Numbered from the stretch's first letter, positions 47,362-62,325 are shown. The stretch is DNA of 64,000 nucleotides from Cyanobium sp. WAJ14-Wanaka (GCF_024345375.1 NZ_JAGQAZ010000002.1:434001-498000); one strand, 5' to 3'. Translations and numbers: made by a program. Notes: a model not told the origin generated them from the sequence alone.

Positions 47362-49328
47362 TGGATTTGTCTGTGGAGATGTTGACGGGCCAGTTGATCG
47401 CCGAGCGCTACCGGCTTGAGCAGTGCCTCAGCGACGGGGTGCAGGGCAGGCTGTGGCGCGCCACCGACACCCTTGCTGGTGATTCCCCCGTGGCCCTGCG
47501 CCAACTTGGGGCCAACCAGGATCGGGGCCAGGCCCTGCAGCTGTGGAGTCGGCTGCAGGGGTTGCTCCATCCCCAGGTGCCCCGGCTGGGGGCTGCCATA
47601 ACTGCTGGAGACCAGCTCTGGTTGGTGCGCGAATGGCAGGAGGGCCGTACCTATCAGCAGTTGCTTGAGGCCCGATCCGAGCGCCAGTTGGTGTTTGGTG
47701 CCGGCGAGGTTTTATTGCTGCTGCGCCAGCTCCTGCCCGTTTTGACCGTGCTCCATGGCCAGGAGCTGGTGCATGGCGATCTCTGCCCGGCCAATTTGCT
47801 GCGCCGCGACCGCGATGGCCTGCCGGTGCTGCTGGATTTCGGGCTGGTTTGCGGCCTGGCCTGCGTTACGCCCGGCTACGGGCCGCCGGAATTGGCCCGG
47901 GGCTGCAGTCCGGAGCCCTGGATGGATCTCCACGCCCTGGGGGTGATCAGCTTGGTGTTGCTCAGTGGCGAGGCTCCGGCCCAGCTGCTCGATCCCCTCA
48001 GCCTGGAGTGGCGCTGGCCCGGCACCTTGAAGGAGAGCCCGGAGCTCCAGCCCCTGTTGGCGCGCCTGTTGAGCCGGGATCCTGGCGAGCGTTTTGGCTC
48101 TGCTGCCCAGGCCCTGGCGGCCTTCCAAACCCTGCCGATGCCCGAGAGCACTGGTCCGGTGCCCCGGGCCGATCGCACGGTGGTTTTGGTGCCACCGGTT
48201 GCGGTGCAACCCGAAGCCAGCACCCCTGCGCCTGAACCGGCACCAGCAGCACCGCCAGAACCGGCTCCCTCTCCAGAGCCTGCTTCGGCACCAGCCCCCA
48301 GCCGCAGATCCAGCCGCAACCAGAGCCGCAGCGAAGAGCGGGAGAGGGCCGCCGAGGGTGGGGTTTGGCCGGTGATTATCGCCCTGGTGATCTCAGCGAT
48401 CGTGGGCACGGCCCTCGGTTGGCTGTGGTTGAGCCGCGGCAAGTTTTCCCTGCCCCTCCCCCAAACGGGCCTGCAGCTGCCCCGCAGCCTGCCCTCGGCG
48501 GAGGTGGACCAGCGCCAGCAATTGCTCAACCGCCTACGGGCACTCCAGGTCGACCGGGCCTGGTTCCTCAAATTGGTGGATGCCGGTTTGCTGGCCCAAT
48601 TCCCCGAGCGGGGTGGCCGTTTGCCCAGCGACTCCCTCGACGACGCCCCCCTGCGCAAGGTTTGGAACGAGCTGGCAGAGGAGTGGTTGGCGCGGGTGGA
48701 GCAGTTGCCCCTCGCCATTCGCCAGCGGCTTGGCACCTATAGCGAAGGCGATTGGCAGCGGCGCCAAAGCTCCCTGCTCAGCCAGGGCCTTAGTTCGGCG
48801 GTGCTGCGCCAGCTGGTTTCCGGCAGTGCCCAAAACCTGTTACCGGGGCGCCCCGGCGAAGACATTCCCCCAGAACCCTTCCGGCAGCTCTGGTTTGCGG
48901 CGGCTGAGCAGAGCCTTGCCAACGTGCAGATCGAGGCGATTCAGGCCCAGCCCCTGGAAACCCGGGTTCTCTCGGCCCAGGTGGATGCGGGTGGAGCACG
49001 CCTGTTCCCCGTGCGACTGCCGGCCGGTTACCGGTTGGTGTTGGGGGTAAATGGGTCCCCATTGATGCAGATGAGTGTCTTTGGCGCCGAAGGCAACTTG
49101 CTGGAGGCCAAGGGTCCGCTGCGGGTGGTGAGCCTGGGCGCCCAATCCCGCTCTCCGGTGCAGCTGCTCGTTACCAATGAGGGGGTGGCACCTGGGCTGA
49201 TCACCCTTTCTTTGCGGGCCGATCCGCCAGCCCCCCGGATCCAGCCAGTGGCGCCCGTAACGCCTGAGGTGTTGCCACCGATCAACGAACCACCACCAGT
49301 GGCACCACCAGCAGCACCGCCGGGTTAA
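47361..49328 (+). CDS. Membrane-anchored protein kinase-like protein lacking the catalytic lysine
   Basis: 655 residues. The first 260 or so look like a Hanks-type Ser/Thr kinase. The Gly loop is poor ([13 protein letters not shown]), the beta-3 Lys is replaced by Arg (PVALRQLG), the catalytic loop is [10 protein letters not shown] and DFG is kept in [10 protein letters not shown]. The usual APE is read as [10 protein letters not shown] Pro/Ala-rich linker follows, with [20 protein letters not shown] as the single membrane span near residue 340. A long C-terminal domain ([20 protein letters not shown] and [20 protein letters not shown]) matches nothing I know. A pseudokinase is likely, although the catalytic Asp remains. 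It starts within the cysK stop (TGATG). Confidence 0.75.
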   Translation: MDLSVEMLTGQLIAERYRLEQCLSDGVQGRLWRATDTLAGDSPVALRQLGANQDRGQALQLWSRLQGLLHPQVPRLGAAITAGDQLWLVREWQEGRTYQQLLEARSERQLVFGAGEVLLLLRQLLPVLTVLHGQELVHGDLCPANLLRRDRDGLPVLLDFGLVCGLACVTPGYGPPELARGCSPEPWMDLHALGVISLVLLSGEAPAQLLDPLSLEWRWPGTLKESPELQPLLARLLSRDPGERFGSAAQALAAFQTLPMPESTGPVPRADRTVVLVPPVAVQPEASTPAPEPAPAAPPEPAPSPEPASAPAPSRRSSRNQSRSEERERAAEGGVWPVIIALVISAIVGTALGWLWLSRGKFSLPLPQTGLQLPRSLPSAEVDQRQQLLNRLRALQVDRAWFLKLVDAGLLAQFPERGGRLPSDSLDDAPLRKVWNELAEEWLARVEQLPLAIRQRLGTYSEGDWQRRQSSLLSQGLSSAVLRQLVSGSAQNLLPGRPGEDIPPEPFRQLWFAAAEQSLANVQIEAIQAQPLETRVLSAQVDAGGARLFPVRLPAGYRLVLGVNGSPLMQMSVFGAEGNLLEAKGPLRVVSLGAQSRSPVQLLVTNEGVAPGLITLSLRADPPAPRIQPVAPVTPEVLPPINEPPPVAPPAAPPG

Positions 49329-49822
49329 AGCCTGGCGATTGCCTGCTTTGCGTCCTTGATGTCCTGTTTGTGGCGCTCCTCATTGCGCTTGTCGTGCAGT
49401 TTTCGGCCCTTGCCCAGGCCGATGGTGGCCTTGATCCAGGAACCTTTCAGGTGCAGGTTTAGGGGGATCAGGGTCAGGCCCTTTTGATCGAGGGCAATGC
49501 GCAGCTTGTCGATTTCCTTGCGGTGGGCCAGCAGCTTGCGCACCCTCAGGGGTTCGTGGTTGAAGAAGGCGCCAGCTTGGCTGTGGGGGGAGATGTGCAC
49601 GTTGTGCAGTTGCAGCTCGCCCTTACGGATCAGGCAAAAGCCGTCGCGGAGGTTGGCGCTGCCGGCCCGAATTGATTTCACCTCGGTGCCCAGCAACTCC
49701 AGGCCGCATTCCACGGTTTCGAGGATCTCGTATTGGTGGCGCGCGAACCGGTTGTCGGAAAGCAATTTGTTGGCGGCATCGCGCAGGGCCTTAGCGCTTT
49801 TTTTGCCTCCCCCCTTTGCCAT
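49325..49822 (-). CDS. smpB: tmRNA-binding protein SmpB
   Basis: 165 residues. Core motifs are [60 protein letters not shown] and [20 protein letters not shown]. The basic C-terminal tail [20 protein letters not shown] enters the mRNA channel during trans-translation. It rescues stalled ribosomes together with tmRNA, which I did not find in this window. The N-terminus is Lys-rich. It converges with the kinase-like gene, overlapping by 4 bases. Confidence 0.97.
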   Translation of the reverse strand: MAKGGGKKSAKALRDAANKLLSDNRFARHQYEILETVECGLELLGTEVKSIRAGSANLRDGFCLIRKGELQLHNVHISPHSQAGAFFNHEPLRVRKLLAHRKEIDKLRIALDQKGLTLIPLNLHLKGSWIKATIGLGKGRKLHDKRNEERHKQDIKDAKQAIARL

Positions 49823-49884
49823 TGCTGCTTCCTAAGCGTCCCCTTGCACTTCCGACCCTAGGGAGCCCCCGTTACCCTCGCTAG

Positions 49885-50955
49885 ATGGCGATCGTTTCCT
49901 CCACCGCCGGCCGGGAGCCGGCCAAGCCGACGCCGCGGCTGGTGGATCCGAATCCGACTCCAGGGGCTTCAGAAGAAAATCCAGGGGCAAATCCGGAGTT
50001 GATTCAGCGGGAGGACGGCCTGCGCCCCAAGCGCTTTGCCGACTACATCGGCCAGGCCGAGTTGAAGCAGGTATTGGCCATCGCGATTGAGGCCACCCGC
50101 AGCCGTGAAGAGGCCCTAGACCATGTTTTGCTCTATGGCCCCCCCGGCCTGGGCAAAACCACCATGGCCCTGGTGCTCGCCGAGGAGTTGGGGGTCCGTT
50201 GCCGCATAACCAGTGCCCCGGCCCTGGAGCGCCCCCGCGACATCGTGGGTCTGCTGGTCAATTTGCAGCCCCGGGAGCTGCTGTTTATCGACGAAATCCA
50301 CCGGCTTAACAGGGTGGCTGAGGAAATCCTCTACCCCGCGATGGAGGATTTCCGCCTCGATCTAACCGTGGGCAAGGGCACCACGGCCCGCACCCGCAGC
50401 CTGCCCCTGGCCCCCTTCACCCTGGTGGGCGCCACCACCCGGGCGGGTTCCTTGAGTTCGCCCCTCAGGGATCGTTTTGGCCTGATCCAGCGGCTGGAGT
50501 TCTACGGACTTGACGACCTGCAGGCGATCGTGCAACGGGCAGCCGGAATTTTGGAGTTGCAGCTGGAGCAGGAGGCAGCCCTGGAGGTGGCCCGCCGTTG
50601 CCGCGGCACCCCCCGCATCGCCAATCGCCTGCTTAGGCGGGTGCGGGACGTGGCCTCCGTGCGCGGCCATCAGCAGATTGGCCAGGCCCTGGTGGATGAG
50701 GCCCTGAGCCTGCACCGGGTCGATGGGCGGGGCCTGGATGCCAGCGATCGGCGCCTACTCACCCTGGTGCTTGAGGGCTATGGCGGCGGACCGGTGGGCC
50801 TCGACACCCTGGCGGCGGGCCTTGGGGAAGACGCCTCCACCCTGGAGGCGGTGGTGGAGCCCTACCTGCTCCAATTGGGCTTTTTGCAGCGCACTCCCCG
50901 GGGCCGGATCGTCACCCCCGCGGGCCGGGCGCACCTGGGCTGGGCGGCGGCGTGA
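49885..50955 (+). CDS. ruvB: Holliday junction branch-migration helicase RuvB
   Basis: 356 residues. The first about 40 residues are a family-variable Pro-rich extension. [20 protein letters not shown] begins the AAA+ domain. Walker A is [20 protein letters not shown], Walker B is [20 protein letters not shown], sensor 1 is [20 protein letters not shown] with its arginine finger, and the C-terminal winged helix includes [20 protein letters not shown]. It powers branch migration with RuvA, not seen here. The stop overlaps the next gene start by 4 bases (GTGA). Confidence 0.97.
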   Translation: MAIVSSTAGREPAKPTPRLVDPNPTPGASEENPGANPELIQREDGLRPKRFADYIGQAELKQVLAIAIEATRSREEALDHVLLYGPPGLGKTTMALVLAEELGVRCRITSAPALERPRDIVGLLVNLQPRELLFIDEIHRLNRVAEEILYPAMEDFRLDLTVGKGTTARTRSLPLAPFTLVGATTRAGSLSSPLRDRFGLIQRLEFYGLDDLQAIVQRAAGILELQLEQEAALEVARRCRGTPRIANRLLRRVRDVASVRGHQQIGQALVDEALSLHRVDGRGLDASDRRLLTLVLEGYGGGPVGLDTLAAGLGEDASTLEAVVEPYLLQLGFLQRTPRGRIVTPAGRAHLGWAAA

Positions 50956-51722
50956 TTCCTTCCCTTTTGGCGATGCTTCTAGCGGTGCAGCTGGCGACCC
51001 AGCTGGCCCTCCCCCAGCTCTTTGACCAGGCCCTGGCAGCCAGCCGCGAGGGCAGCTTTGCCGATGCCCTGGCGCTCTGGGACCAGGTGATCGAGGTGGC
51101 CCCCAGGGATGCGGCGGCCTGGAGCAACCGGGGCAATGTGCAGCTCGCCCTGGGGGACCCCGAGGCCGCAATTGCCGACCAAACCGAGGCTATTGGGCTG
51201 GAGCCCGAAAGCCCCGACCCCCACCTCAACCGGGGCACCGCCGAGGAGGCCCTGGGCCAGTGGCAGGCGGCAGAAGCCGATTACCGCTGGATTTTGGCCC
51301 TGCCGCCAGAACAAGCCGGCGAAGTGCGGGCCTCTGCCCTCTACAACCTCGGCAACGTCCAGGGTTCCCTGGGCGATTGGCCAGCGGCCCGGGATGCCTT
51401 CCAGGCGGCGGCAGATGAGCGACCCGGTTTTGCCATGGCCCGCTCCAGCCTCGCCCTGGCCACCTTTCAATTGGGGGAGCTGGATTCGGCCGAAAGGGAG
51501 CTTCGCAATCTGATCCGCCGCTATCCCCTGTTTGCCGATGCTCGCGCTGCCCTGACGGCCCTGCTCTGGCAAAAGGGTGCCTTTGGAGAGGCGGAGAGCA
51601 ACTGGGCCGCGGCCTCGGGCCTCGATCCCCGCTATCGCCAGGGAGAATGGTTACTGCAGACCCGGCGCTGGCCCCCTAAACCGGTGCAGGCCCTTGGCCA
51701 TTTCCTGGCCCTGGAGGCGTGA
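50952..51722 (+). CDS. Exported TPR-repeat protein
   Basis: 256 residues from GTG 50952. A signal-like hydrophobic start ([20 protein letters not shown]) is followed by about five tetratricopeptide repeats: [80 protein letters not shown] and [23 protein letters not shown] proteins act as scaffolds. The partner is unknown, but membrane or lumen location is likely. It is coupled to ruvB on one side and to the amidohydrolase gene on the other (TGATG). Confidence 0.85.
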   Translation: MIPSLLAMLLAVQLATQLALPQLFDQALAASREGSFADALALWDQVIEVAPRDAAAWSNRGNVQLALGDPEAAIADQTEAIGLEPESPDPHLNRGTAEEALGQWQAAEADYRWILALPPEQAGEVRASALYNLGNVQGSLGDWPAARDAFQAAADERPGFAMARSSLALATFQLGELDSAERELRNLIRRYPLFADARAALTALLWQKGAFGEAESNWAAASGLDPRYRQGEWLLQTRRWPPKPVQALGHFLALEA

Positions 51723-52963
51723 TGAACGGATTGGCAACTCCCGTACTGGAAAAGCTTGGCCTTGAGGCGAGCCTCCAGGAGGCTTTGCCGGATTTGATCC
51801 AGCTGCGCCGCCATCTCCACCGCCACCCCGAACTCAGTGGCCATGAGCAGCAAACCGCGGCCCTGGTGGCCGGCGAGTTGCGGCGCTGGGGCTGGCAGGT
51901 CCAGGAAGGGGTGGGCCGCACGGGGGTGGTGGCGGAACTGGGGCCGAGCGGCGAAGGGGTTCCTTTGGTGGCCCTGCGGGTCGACATGGATGCCCTGCCT
52001 ATTGAGGAGCGCAGTGGCTTGGATTACGCCTCCATCCACCAGGGCCTGATGCATGCCTGTGGCCACGACCTACACACGGTGGTGGGCCTGGGAGTGGCCC
52101 AGCTCCTGGCGGACCTGGACCAACGCCAGCTCGGCCAGCTCGGCGCCAGGGTGCGGCTGCTGTTTCAACCGGCCGAGGAAACGGCCCAGGGGGCCAGCTG
52201 GATGCGCGATGCCGGGGCGATGGATGGGGTGGACGCCCTATTTGGCGTGCATGTCTTTCCGAGTTTGGCGGTGGGTACGGTTGGGGTGCGCAGCGGCAGC
52301 TTGACCGCGGCGGCGGGTGAATTGGAGGTGGAGGTGATCGGCGAGGGCGGCCATGGCGCCAGACCCCACCAATCCACCGATGCGATTTGGATTGCGGCCC
52401 GGGTGGTGAGTGGTTTGCAGGAGGCGATCAGTCGCCGCCTGGATGCCCTGCAACCCGTGGTGGTGAGCTTTGGCCGCATTGAGGGCGGCAAGGCCTTCAA
52501 TGTGATTGCCGACCACGTGCGCCTGTTGGGCACGGTGCGCTGCCTCGACACCGAGCTCCATGCCCAGCTACCGGCCTGGATTGAGGACACGGTCCAGGCC
52601 CTTTGCCAAGGCCATGGCGGCCAGGCCCGGGTGCGCTATCGCTGCATTTCGCCGCCGGTGCACAACGATCCCGAGCTCACCCAGTTGGTGGCTGCCGCAG
52701 CCACTGAGGTGCTGGGGGCCAGCCAGGTGCAGTGGCTGGATCAACCCTCTTTGGGGGCCGAGGATTTTGCCCACCTGCTCGAGGGCACCCGCGGCACGAT
52801 GTTTCGCCTGGGGGTGGCCGGCCCCCAGGGCTGCACCCCCTTACACAGCAACACCTTTGCCCCCGACGAGGCTGCCATTGCCGTGGGCATCAGGGTGCTC
52901 ACTGCCAGCCTGTTGCGTTGGATGGCCGGGTCCAGCCAACCAGCGCCGGAGCCAGCGCCATGA
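51722..52963 (+). CDS. M20D-family amidohydrolase (hippurate/indoleacetyl-amino acid hydrolase-like)
   Basis: 413 residues from ATG 51722. LIQLRRHLHRHPELSGHEQQ opens the enzyme, and the metal-binding motifs are HACGHDLHTVVGLG, LFQPAEETAQGASWMRDAGA and FGVHVFPSLAVGTVGV. The dimerisation insert contains VEVIGEGGHGARPHQSTDAI, and SLGAEDFAHLLEGTRGTMFR holds the final metal ligand region. It removes an acyl or aminoacyl group from an amide-linked amino acid; the natural substrate is unknown. The stop overlaps the next gene by 4 bases. Confidence 0.92.
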   Translation: MNGLATPVLEKLGLEASLQEALPDLIQLRRHLHRHPELSGHEQQTAALVAGELRRWGWQVQEGVGRTGVVAELGPSGEGVPLVALRVDMDALPIEERSGLDYASIHQGLMHACGHDLHTVVGLGVAQLLADLDQRQLGQLGARVRLLFQPAEETAQGASWMRDAGAMDGVDALFGVHVFPSLAVGTVGVRSGSLTAAAGELEVEVIGEGGHGARPHQSTDAIWIAARVVSGLQEAISRRLDALQPVVVSFGRIEGGKAFNVIADHVRLLGTVRCLDTELHAQLPAWIEDTVQALCQGHGGQARVRYRCISPPVHNDPELTQLVAAAATEVLGASQVQWLDQPSLGAEDFAHLLEGTRGTMFRLGVAGPQGCTPLHSNTFAPDEAAIAVGIRVLTASLLRWMAGSSQPAPEPAP

Positions 52964-53185
52964 AGCAACGCCCCCTGCTCCAGGGCCTGCTGGCCCTCTC
53001 CTCGCCCCTGTTGATTGCCCTGGCGGTTGTGGTGCTGCTGCAGCGCCAGGGGGTCGACAAACTCCAGGCGCTGCCGGCCCTTTTGATTGGCTCCGGCCTT
53101 TTGATCAGCAGTGGGGTGCACCGCCGCCGCTGGCGCCGCGAGTTGCTGCTCGCCCTCCGCCAGGATGAAGACAAGCAGGAACCCC

Positions 53186-53205
<20 letters not shown>
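52960..53205 (+). CDS. Small two-span membrane protein (DUF3188-like)
   Basis: 81 residues starting in an ATGA overlap with the amidohydrolase gene. It has two hydrophobic helices, LLALSSPLLIALAVVVLLQR (residues 9-28) and LQALPALLIGSGLLISSGVH (35-54), then a basic stretch RRRWRRELLLALRQDEDK that should stay in the cytoplasm. The pattern resembles the DUF3188 family of picocyanobacteria. The function is unknown. It overlaps the HEAT-repeat gene start by about 20 bases. Confidence 0.65.
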
Positions 53206-55334
<2,129 letters not shown>

Positions 55335-55358
55335 CGCTCCCCCCGCGTTCGATCGCGA

Positions 55359-57185
55359 TCAGGGGCTGTCCGGTTGACGGACGCCCCGATCGAAGACGCG
55401 GTCCGCGGGAATCCAGCACACCGAGGCAACGGCCCTGTCGTCGAGCCCCCGCTGACGGAGCCAGTTGCGTAGCTCGTCCTTGCTCATGTGCGCGGTCCAG
55501 CCGTCAGTCGGTGTGTGGCCGCTGTAGCCGCTGACGGTGGGATAGCCGGTCCGCAGGGAGGCCCACATCGCCATCAGCTGGGAATCCAGGGCCGCGGGCA
55601 GGGTCTGCGTGCTGGCAGCCAGATAAAAGGCACGGCAGTCGCCTTTGCGGACCAGCCGGCTCACCCGCTGGCTCACAGTCTTCACCCGAGCTTCGTAAGG
55701 CCTGGAGGCGAAGCGCGGAACACCTGGGGTGATCACGTTGCCGGCCACGTACAGGGCCAGCAGCGTTGCCAGAACGGCCAACCGCCGCTGGCGATCGACT
55801 CGGCTCTGCAGCTCAGCCAGGGTCCAGGCCAGGATCGGTGCTGCCAACAGCACCAGGGGCAGGCCGATCCGACTGACCGCCCGCAGGGCTGAGAAGCCGG
55901 GAATCCATTGGTAGAGCAGGGCCCAGGCGGTGATCAGCTGGTGGCGCCCGCCGATCCCGAGGCTCACCACCAGCATCAGCAGGCAGGTCTGACCCAGCAG
56001 CATCAACGGCCACGGCCAGCCCTCTCCGTTGGCCTTCAGGCTGCGCCACCCCAGCCAGATGCCAAGGCCCAGCAATAGGGCATAGGTGTAGCCGGGAAAA
56101 AGTGAGTGTTCCCAGAATGCACCTGGGTAGCTGGTGCCATCGATCGATTGGATCGGCGCTGGCAACGACACGCTGCTCGGATTCGACAGGCTGTTGAACC
56201 CGAAGGACCACACCTTGGGAATCATGCTGGCGACTTCATCCCAGGGCCGGCGCCCCACCTGCCGAGAGAACAGGAGGTATTGGCGGTAGATGACGCCGTT
56301 CAGCCCCACCAGCACGCCCAGGCCCACCAGGCGCAGCACCAGGTTGGTGCGCTGGGCTGCCTGGGTGAGGCCGCTCCATGTGAATCGGAGTACCGTGCAC
56401 CGCGTCATCCAGGGTTGGCACAGGACTGCTGCCAGCAGACAGGCGCTCGCCACGGCGAAGAACACCCCCTGGTAGAAGCCGATCGCCAGTTGCAGCAACA
56501 GCCACAACAGGGCGGTGAGAGCACCATCCGCGTGGATCAGGAGCCGCCATTGCGGTGCGCCAGTTCGGCGCGCGGCAGCGCTGGGGTTGGAGGCCGGATC
56601 CACCCTCCCTGTTGCTGCTTCACGGCTCATGGCGGCGAGGGCGGCATCGATGGCCAGGACGCCGGCAAAGGCCGGCATCAACTGAGCGTGTCCCAGACGC
56701 GCCAGCATCGTGAGACTGAAGCCGGCCAGGCAGGCGGCGAGCAGGCGATCGCCGCTCCGCGATGTGGCGTGTCGGCAGAGCCTGTAGCAGGCGGCCACAT
56801 TGGCGCTGATGCACAGGGTGATCAGCAGCGCAAAAGCCTGACCTGGAGGTGCGGCCAACCGCAGCAGGCTGTAGACCGGAGTCAGGGCCAGCCAGTTGTC
56901 ACTCCAGGCCAGGGTGTTGGTCTCGGGCCAGAAGGTGTTGGTGGTGAACAGAGCCGTGAGGTTCAGCCCTTGGCCCCCCTGCAATCCGTATTGCAGGTTG
57001 CGTTCCAGGATCCAATTGTTCAGTGCTGCATCACCCTGATCACCTGGAATCCAGGTAAACAGCCGACCCAGGATGCCTCTGGCCCCCAAGCCAAAGCTGA
57101 ACAGGCAGCCCAGGATTCCGGCAAGCCATGCGTAAAGCTGCTTGGGGGGCAGTCTGAGCAACTGCCGCTTATCGTCAGCGTCCAA
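55359..57185 (-). CDS. Multi-span membrane protein, probable GT-C type glycosyltransferase
   Basis: 608 residues from TTG 57185. About eleven hydrophobic spans are seen, including YAWLAGILGCLFSFGLGARG, AFALLITLCISANVAACYRL, ALLWLLLQLAIGFYQGVFFA and LLGLGIWLGWRSL. The first outside loop has GDQGDAALNNWILERNLQYG, where the acidic residues resemble the metal and phosphate site of GT-C enzymes that use polyprenyl-phosphate sugars. Relatives of this kind often modify surface glycans. It overlaps the preceding GT2 gene by 11 bases, so the two and GtrA form one set. Confidence 0.6.
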   Translation of the reverse strand: MDADDKRQLLRLPPKQLYAWLAGILGCLFSFGLGARGILGRLFTWIPGDQGDAALNNWILERNLQYGLQGGQGLNLTALFTTNTFWPETNTLAWSDNWLALTPVYSLLRLAAPPGQAFALLITLCISANVAACYRLCRHATSRSGDRLLAACLAGFSLTMLARLGHAQLMPAFAGVLAIDAALAAMSREAATGRVDPASNPSAAARRTGAPQWRLLIHADGALTALLWLLLQLAIGFYQGVFFAVASACLLAAVLCQPWMTRCTVLRFTWSGLTQAAQRTNLVLRLVGLGVLVGLNGVIYRQYLLFSRQVGRRPWDEVASMIPKVWSFGFNSLSNPSSVSLPAPIQSIDGTSYPGAFWEHSLFPGYTYALLLGLGIWLGWRSLKANGEGWPWPLMLLGQTCLLMLVVSLGIGGRHQLITAWALLYQWIPGFSALRAVSRIGLPLVLLAAPILAWTLAELQSRVDRQRRLAVLATLLALYVAGNVITPGVPRFASRPYEARVKTVSQRVSRLVRKGDCRAFYLAASTQTLPAALDSQLMAMWASLRTGYPTVSGYSGHTPTDGWTAHMSKDELRNWLRQRGLDDRAVASVCWIPADRVFDRGVRQPDSP

Positions 57186-57870
57186 GATTGTATTTCACAA
57201 TGCACCAAATAGCTCGAACACCATCTTTCCAGCCGATCTTCTTGCCTTCGTCGTAGGTGCGGCCGTAATAGGAGATGCCTACTTCATAGATGCGGCAGTG
57301 CATTTTTGCCACCTTGGCGGTGACCTCCGGTTCGAACCCGAATCTGTTCTCCCGGATTTGGATGGATTGAATGATTTCCCGTCTGAAGGCCTTGTAGCAG
57401 GTCTCCATGTCGGTGAGATTCAGATCCGTGAACATGTTGCTGAGCAGGGTCAGGAACGAATTGCCCATGCTGTGCCAGAAGTAGACCACGCGATGCGGTC
57501 GTCCACCCTGGAAGCGACTGCCGAACACCACATCGGCTTTGTTGTCGAGGATGGGACCGATCACTAGGGGAAATTCCTGGGGGTCATATTCCAGGTCGGC
57601 ATCCTGCACGATGCAGATGTCGCCTGTGGCGGCTTGAAAGCCGGTGCGCAAGGCTGCGCCTTTACCCTGATTCATCGCATGAAACAGGATGCGCAAGTCG
57701 GGTTCATGGCGTTGTGACATGGCCTGCAGGATGTCCCGTGTTCCATCGGTGGAGCCATCGTCGACCACCACCAGCTCCATGTCCTGCACCGGTGCCTGGC
57801 GAACGGCCTGCAGCAGCGACGCAATGGTGTGAACCTCGTTGTAACAGGGAATGATGACGCTGAGTTTCAT
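57175..57870 (-). CDS. GT2 polyprenyl-phosphate-type glycosyltransferase
   Basis: 231 residues from ATG 57870. [20 protein letters not shown] and MELVVVDDGSTDGTRDILQA form the nucleotide site, GDICIVQDADLEYDPQEFPL holds the DAD metal motif, and LTDMETCYKAFRREIIQSIQ with FGFEPEVTAKVAK is typical of dolichol-phosphate mannosyltransferase-like (DPM1) enzymes. No C-terminal membrane anchor is present. It would make a polyprenyl-phosphate sugar for the membrane enzyme encoded downstream. The start overlaps the GtrA stop by 1 base. Confidence 0.9.
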   Translation of the reverse strand: MKLSVIIPCYNEVHTIASLLQAVRQAPVQDMELVVVDDGSTDGTRDILQAMSQRHEPDLRILFHAMNQGKGAALRTGFQAATGDICIVQDADLEYDPQEFPLVIGPILDNKADVVFGSRFQGGRPHRVVYFWHSMGNSFLTLLSNMFTDLNLTDMETCYKAFRREIIQSIQIRENRFGFEPEVTAKVAKMHCRIYEVGISYYGRTYDEGKKIGWKDGVRAIWCIVKYNLGR

Positions 57871-58333
57871 CAGCTCCTGAAGATCCACTGCTTCTGAATA
57901 AGGTACGACATTACGGCAAGCGGCGGCACGGCCAGCAGCGCGGCAAAATTCCGATTGAGTGCCAACTGATGGCCGCCGCTGATCAGGGCCCAGTTCAGCA
58001 GCCAGAGCAGGGCCTGGCTGAGCGCATAGCGCAGGGCTGGCTGGCTCTGGCGTAGGCCGCTGGCCTTGAACACCCATTTGCCGTACAGCACATAACCGAT
58101 GCCGCCGTTCACCAGTTGGCTGGTGAGGGTGCATAGCCAGGCCGGCAGGCTGTGCTCCCAGAGCAGCAGCTGCAGCAGCAGATTCGTGACCAGCACGTTG
58201 GCCACGCCGGCGGCTCCAAACCGCCGTTTACGACCACTTCCGCTGGGGCGCCATGTGAAAAAACGGCTGCGCACCTTGCGGTGCCAGCCGTTGCTCTCCG
58301 GCGTGGGGGAAGAGATGCTGTTGGCCTCGGGGC

Positions 58334-58337
<4 letters not shown>
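57870..58337 (-). CDS. GtrA-like membrane protein
   Basis: 155 residues. A basic, Ser-rich N-terminus is followed by [25 protein letters not shown]-like and [11 protein letters not shown] segments (WVF being a family motif), [20 protein letters not shown] and [18 protein letters not shown]. The four-helix GtrA/DPMS fold probably flips or anchors a polyprenyl-phosphate sugar for use on the outer face. It is the first gene of the glycosylation trio and overlaps the transketolase stop by 4 bases. Confidence 0.85.
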
Positions 58338-60340
<2,003 letters not shown>

Positions 60341-60375
60341 GGGACGACGGGGTTAGGGGGAAGGAGTGGCTTGGC

Positions 60376-61623
60376 TTACGCCATGCGGCGGAAGGCCAGG
60401 CAGACGTTGTGGCCACCAAAACCAAAGGAATTGGAGAGCACCACGTTTAGTTTGTGTTCCCGGGCCTGGTTGGGAACGACATCCAGATCACAGTTGGGAT
60501 CGGGATTTTGGTAATTGATGGTAGGCGGCACAAGGCCGTGCTCCATCGCCAGAACGGCAGCAACCGCCTCAATGCCGCCACTGCCACCGAGAAGGTGGCC
60601 GGTCATTGACTTGGTGGAACTCACCGGGATTTGGTAAGCCCGCTCGCCCAGGGCGCTTTTGATCGCCGAGCTCTCGTTGCTGTCGTTGGCCTGGGTGCTG
60701 GTGCCATGGGCGTTGACGTAGTCGACGTCCTTGGCTTCCAAGCCAGCGTCCTGGATGGCCAGGCGCATTGCTTCAGCCCCACCCACGCCGCCGGGGGAGG
60801 GGGAGGTGATGTGGTGGGCATCGCAGGTCATGCCATAACCCACCACCTCAGCAAGCACCTGGGCGCCTCGGGCCTGGGCGTGCTCCAGACTTTCGAGCAC
60901 CACAATTCCAGCGCCCTCACCGATCACAAAGCCATTGCGCTCCGCATCGAAGGGGCGGCTGGCCGTGGCGGGGTCGTCGTTGCGGAAGGAAAGGGCCTTG
61001 GCACTGGCAAACCCAGCCACGCCCAAGGGCGTGATCGCCGATTCGGCGCCCCCGCAGACCATTACATCGGCGTAACCCATCTGGATCAGCCGGAAGGCGT
61101 CGCCGATGGCGTTGGAGCCGGCGGCGCAGGCGGTGGCCACGGCGCTGCTGGGACCCTTGGCCCCCAGGGCAATGGCGGCCAGGCCCGTGGCCATGTTGGG
61201 GATCATCATCGGCACGCAGAACGGGCTGACCCGATCGGGCCCCCGTTCGCTCATCACCTGGGCCTGGGTTTCCATCATCAACAGCCCACCCACGCCCGAG
61301 CCGATGGCCGTACCTACCCGGTGCTGGTTGCTCTCATCAATGGTGAGGCCCGCGTGGGCAATGGCCTGCTTGGCCGCCACCACCCCGAACTGGCAGAAGC
61401 GATCCCAGCGCTTTGCTTCCTTGGGTTCAAGCCAACCCGAGGGATCAAAACCCTTCACTTCGGCGGCGAAGCGACAGGCGTGCCGGGAGGCGTCGAACAG
61501 GGTGATCGCTGCCACGCCATTGCGGCCCGTGCTCAACCCTTCCCAGTAGCTGGAAACGTCGTTGCCAATTGGTGTGACCGCGCCCAGGCCAGTGACGACG
61601 ACGCGGTGGAGACCCTGCACCAT
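60376..61623 (-). CDS. fabF: 3-oxoacyl-[acyl-carrier-protein] synthase II
   Basis: 415 residues. The nucleophilic Cys is in SSAVATACAAGSNAIGDAFR, the His pair is in VNAHGTSTQANDSNE and KSMTGHLLGGSGGIEA, and SNSFGFGGHNVCLAF is the C-terminal oxyanion loop. It extends acyl-ACP in fatty acid synthesis. It lies 8 bases downstream of acpP on the same strand, and transketolase follows after 35 bases, an order common in picocyanobacteria. Confidence 0.97.
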   Translation of the reverse strand: MVQGLHRVVVTGLGAVTPIGNDVSSYWEGLSTGRNGVAAITLFDASRHACRFAAEVKGFDPSGWLEPKEAKRWDRFCQFGVVAAKQAIAHAGLTIDESNQHRVGTAIGSGVGGLLMMETQAQVMSERGPDRVSPFCVPMMIPNMATGLAAIALGAKGPSSAVATACAAGSNAIGDAFRLIQMGYADVMVCGGAESAITPLGVAGFASAKALSFRNDDPATASRPFDAERNGFVIGEGAGIVVLESLEHAQARGAQVLAEVVGYGMTCDAHHITSPSPGGVGGAEAMRLAIQDAGLEAKDVDYVNAHGTSTQANDSNESSAIKSALGERAYQIPVSSTKSMTGHLLGGSGGIEAVAAVLAMEHGLVPPTINYQNPDPNCDLDVVPNQAREHKLNVVLSNSFGFGGHNVCLAFRRMA

Positions 61624-61631
61624 GGAGCGGC

Positions 61632-61874
61632 TCAGGCCTGCTTTTCCTGGATGAACTTGACGGCGTCACCAACGGTGGTGATGCCTTCAGCAGCTTCGTC
61701 GGGGATTTCGATGTCGAAAGCCTCTTCCAGGGCCATCACCAGCTCGACGGTGTCGAGGGAGTCGGCACCCAGGTCATTCTGAAAGTTTGATTCGGGCTTC
61801 ACTTCCTCAGCGTCAACGCTGAGCTGCTCGGCAACGATCGAGCGCACTTTCTCGTAGATCGCTTCCTGGGACAT
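61632..61874 (-). CDS. acpP: Acyl carrier protein
   Basis: 80 residues, acidic. The phosphopantetheine site is [18 protein letters not shown] (Ser in DSL). [17 protein letters not shown] before it and [20 protein letters not shown] after it are the standard helices. It carries growing acyl chains for FabF and other enzymes. It is divergent from psaC, with 161 bases between the starts, which must hold both promoters. Confidence 0.98.
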   Translation of the reverse strand: MSQEAIYEKVRSIVAEQLSVDAEEVKPESNFQNDLGADSLDTVELVMALEEAFDIEIPDEAAEGITTVGDAVKFIQEKQA

Positions 61875-61969
61875 GGCCGCTGTGAGAGTCGATGCACTCT
61901 ACGGGTCGTTCTGTCCAGTTCACCCCGGCGTATGAACAAGGGTGACGGCCTCAGCTGGGCCGCAGATAG

Positions 61970-62281
<312 letters not shown>

Positions 62282-62325
62282 TTCGGGCCATCTGGCGAAC
62301 TCAACGCCAAGCTCCCATAAGCTCA

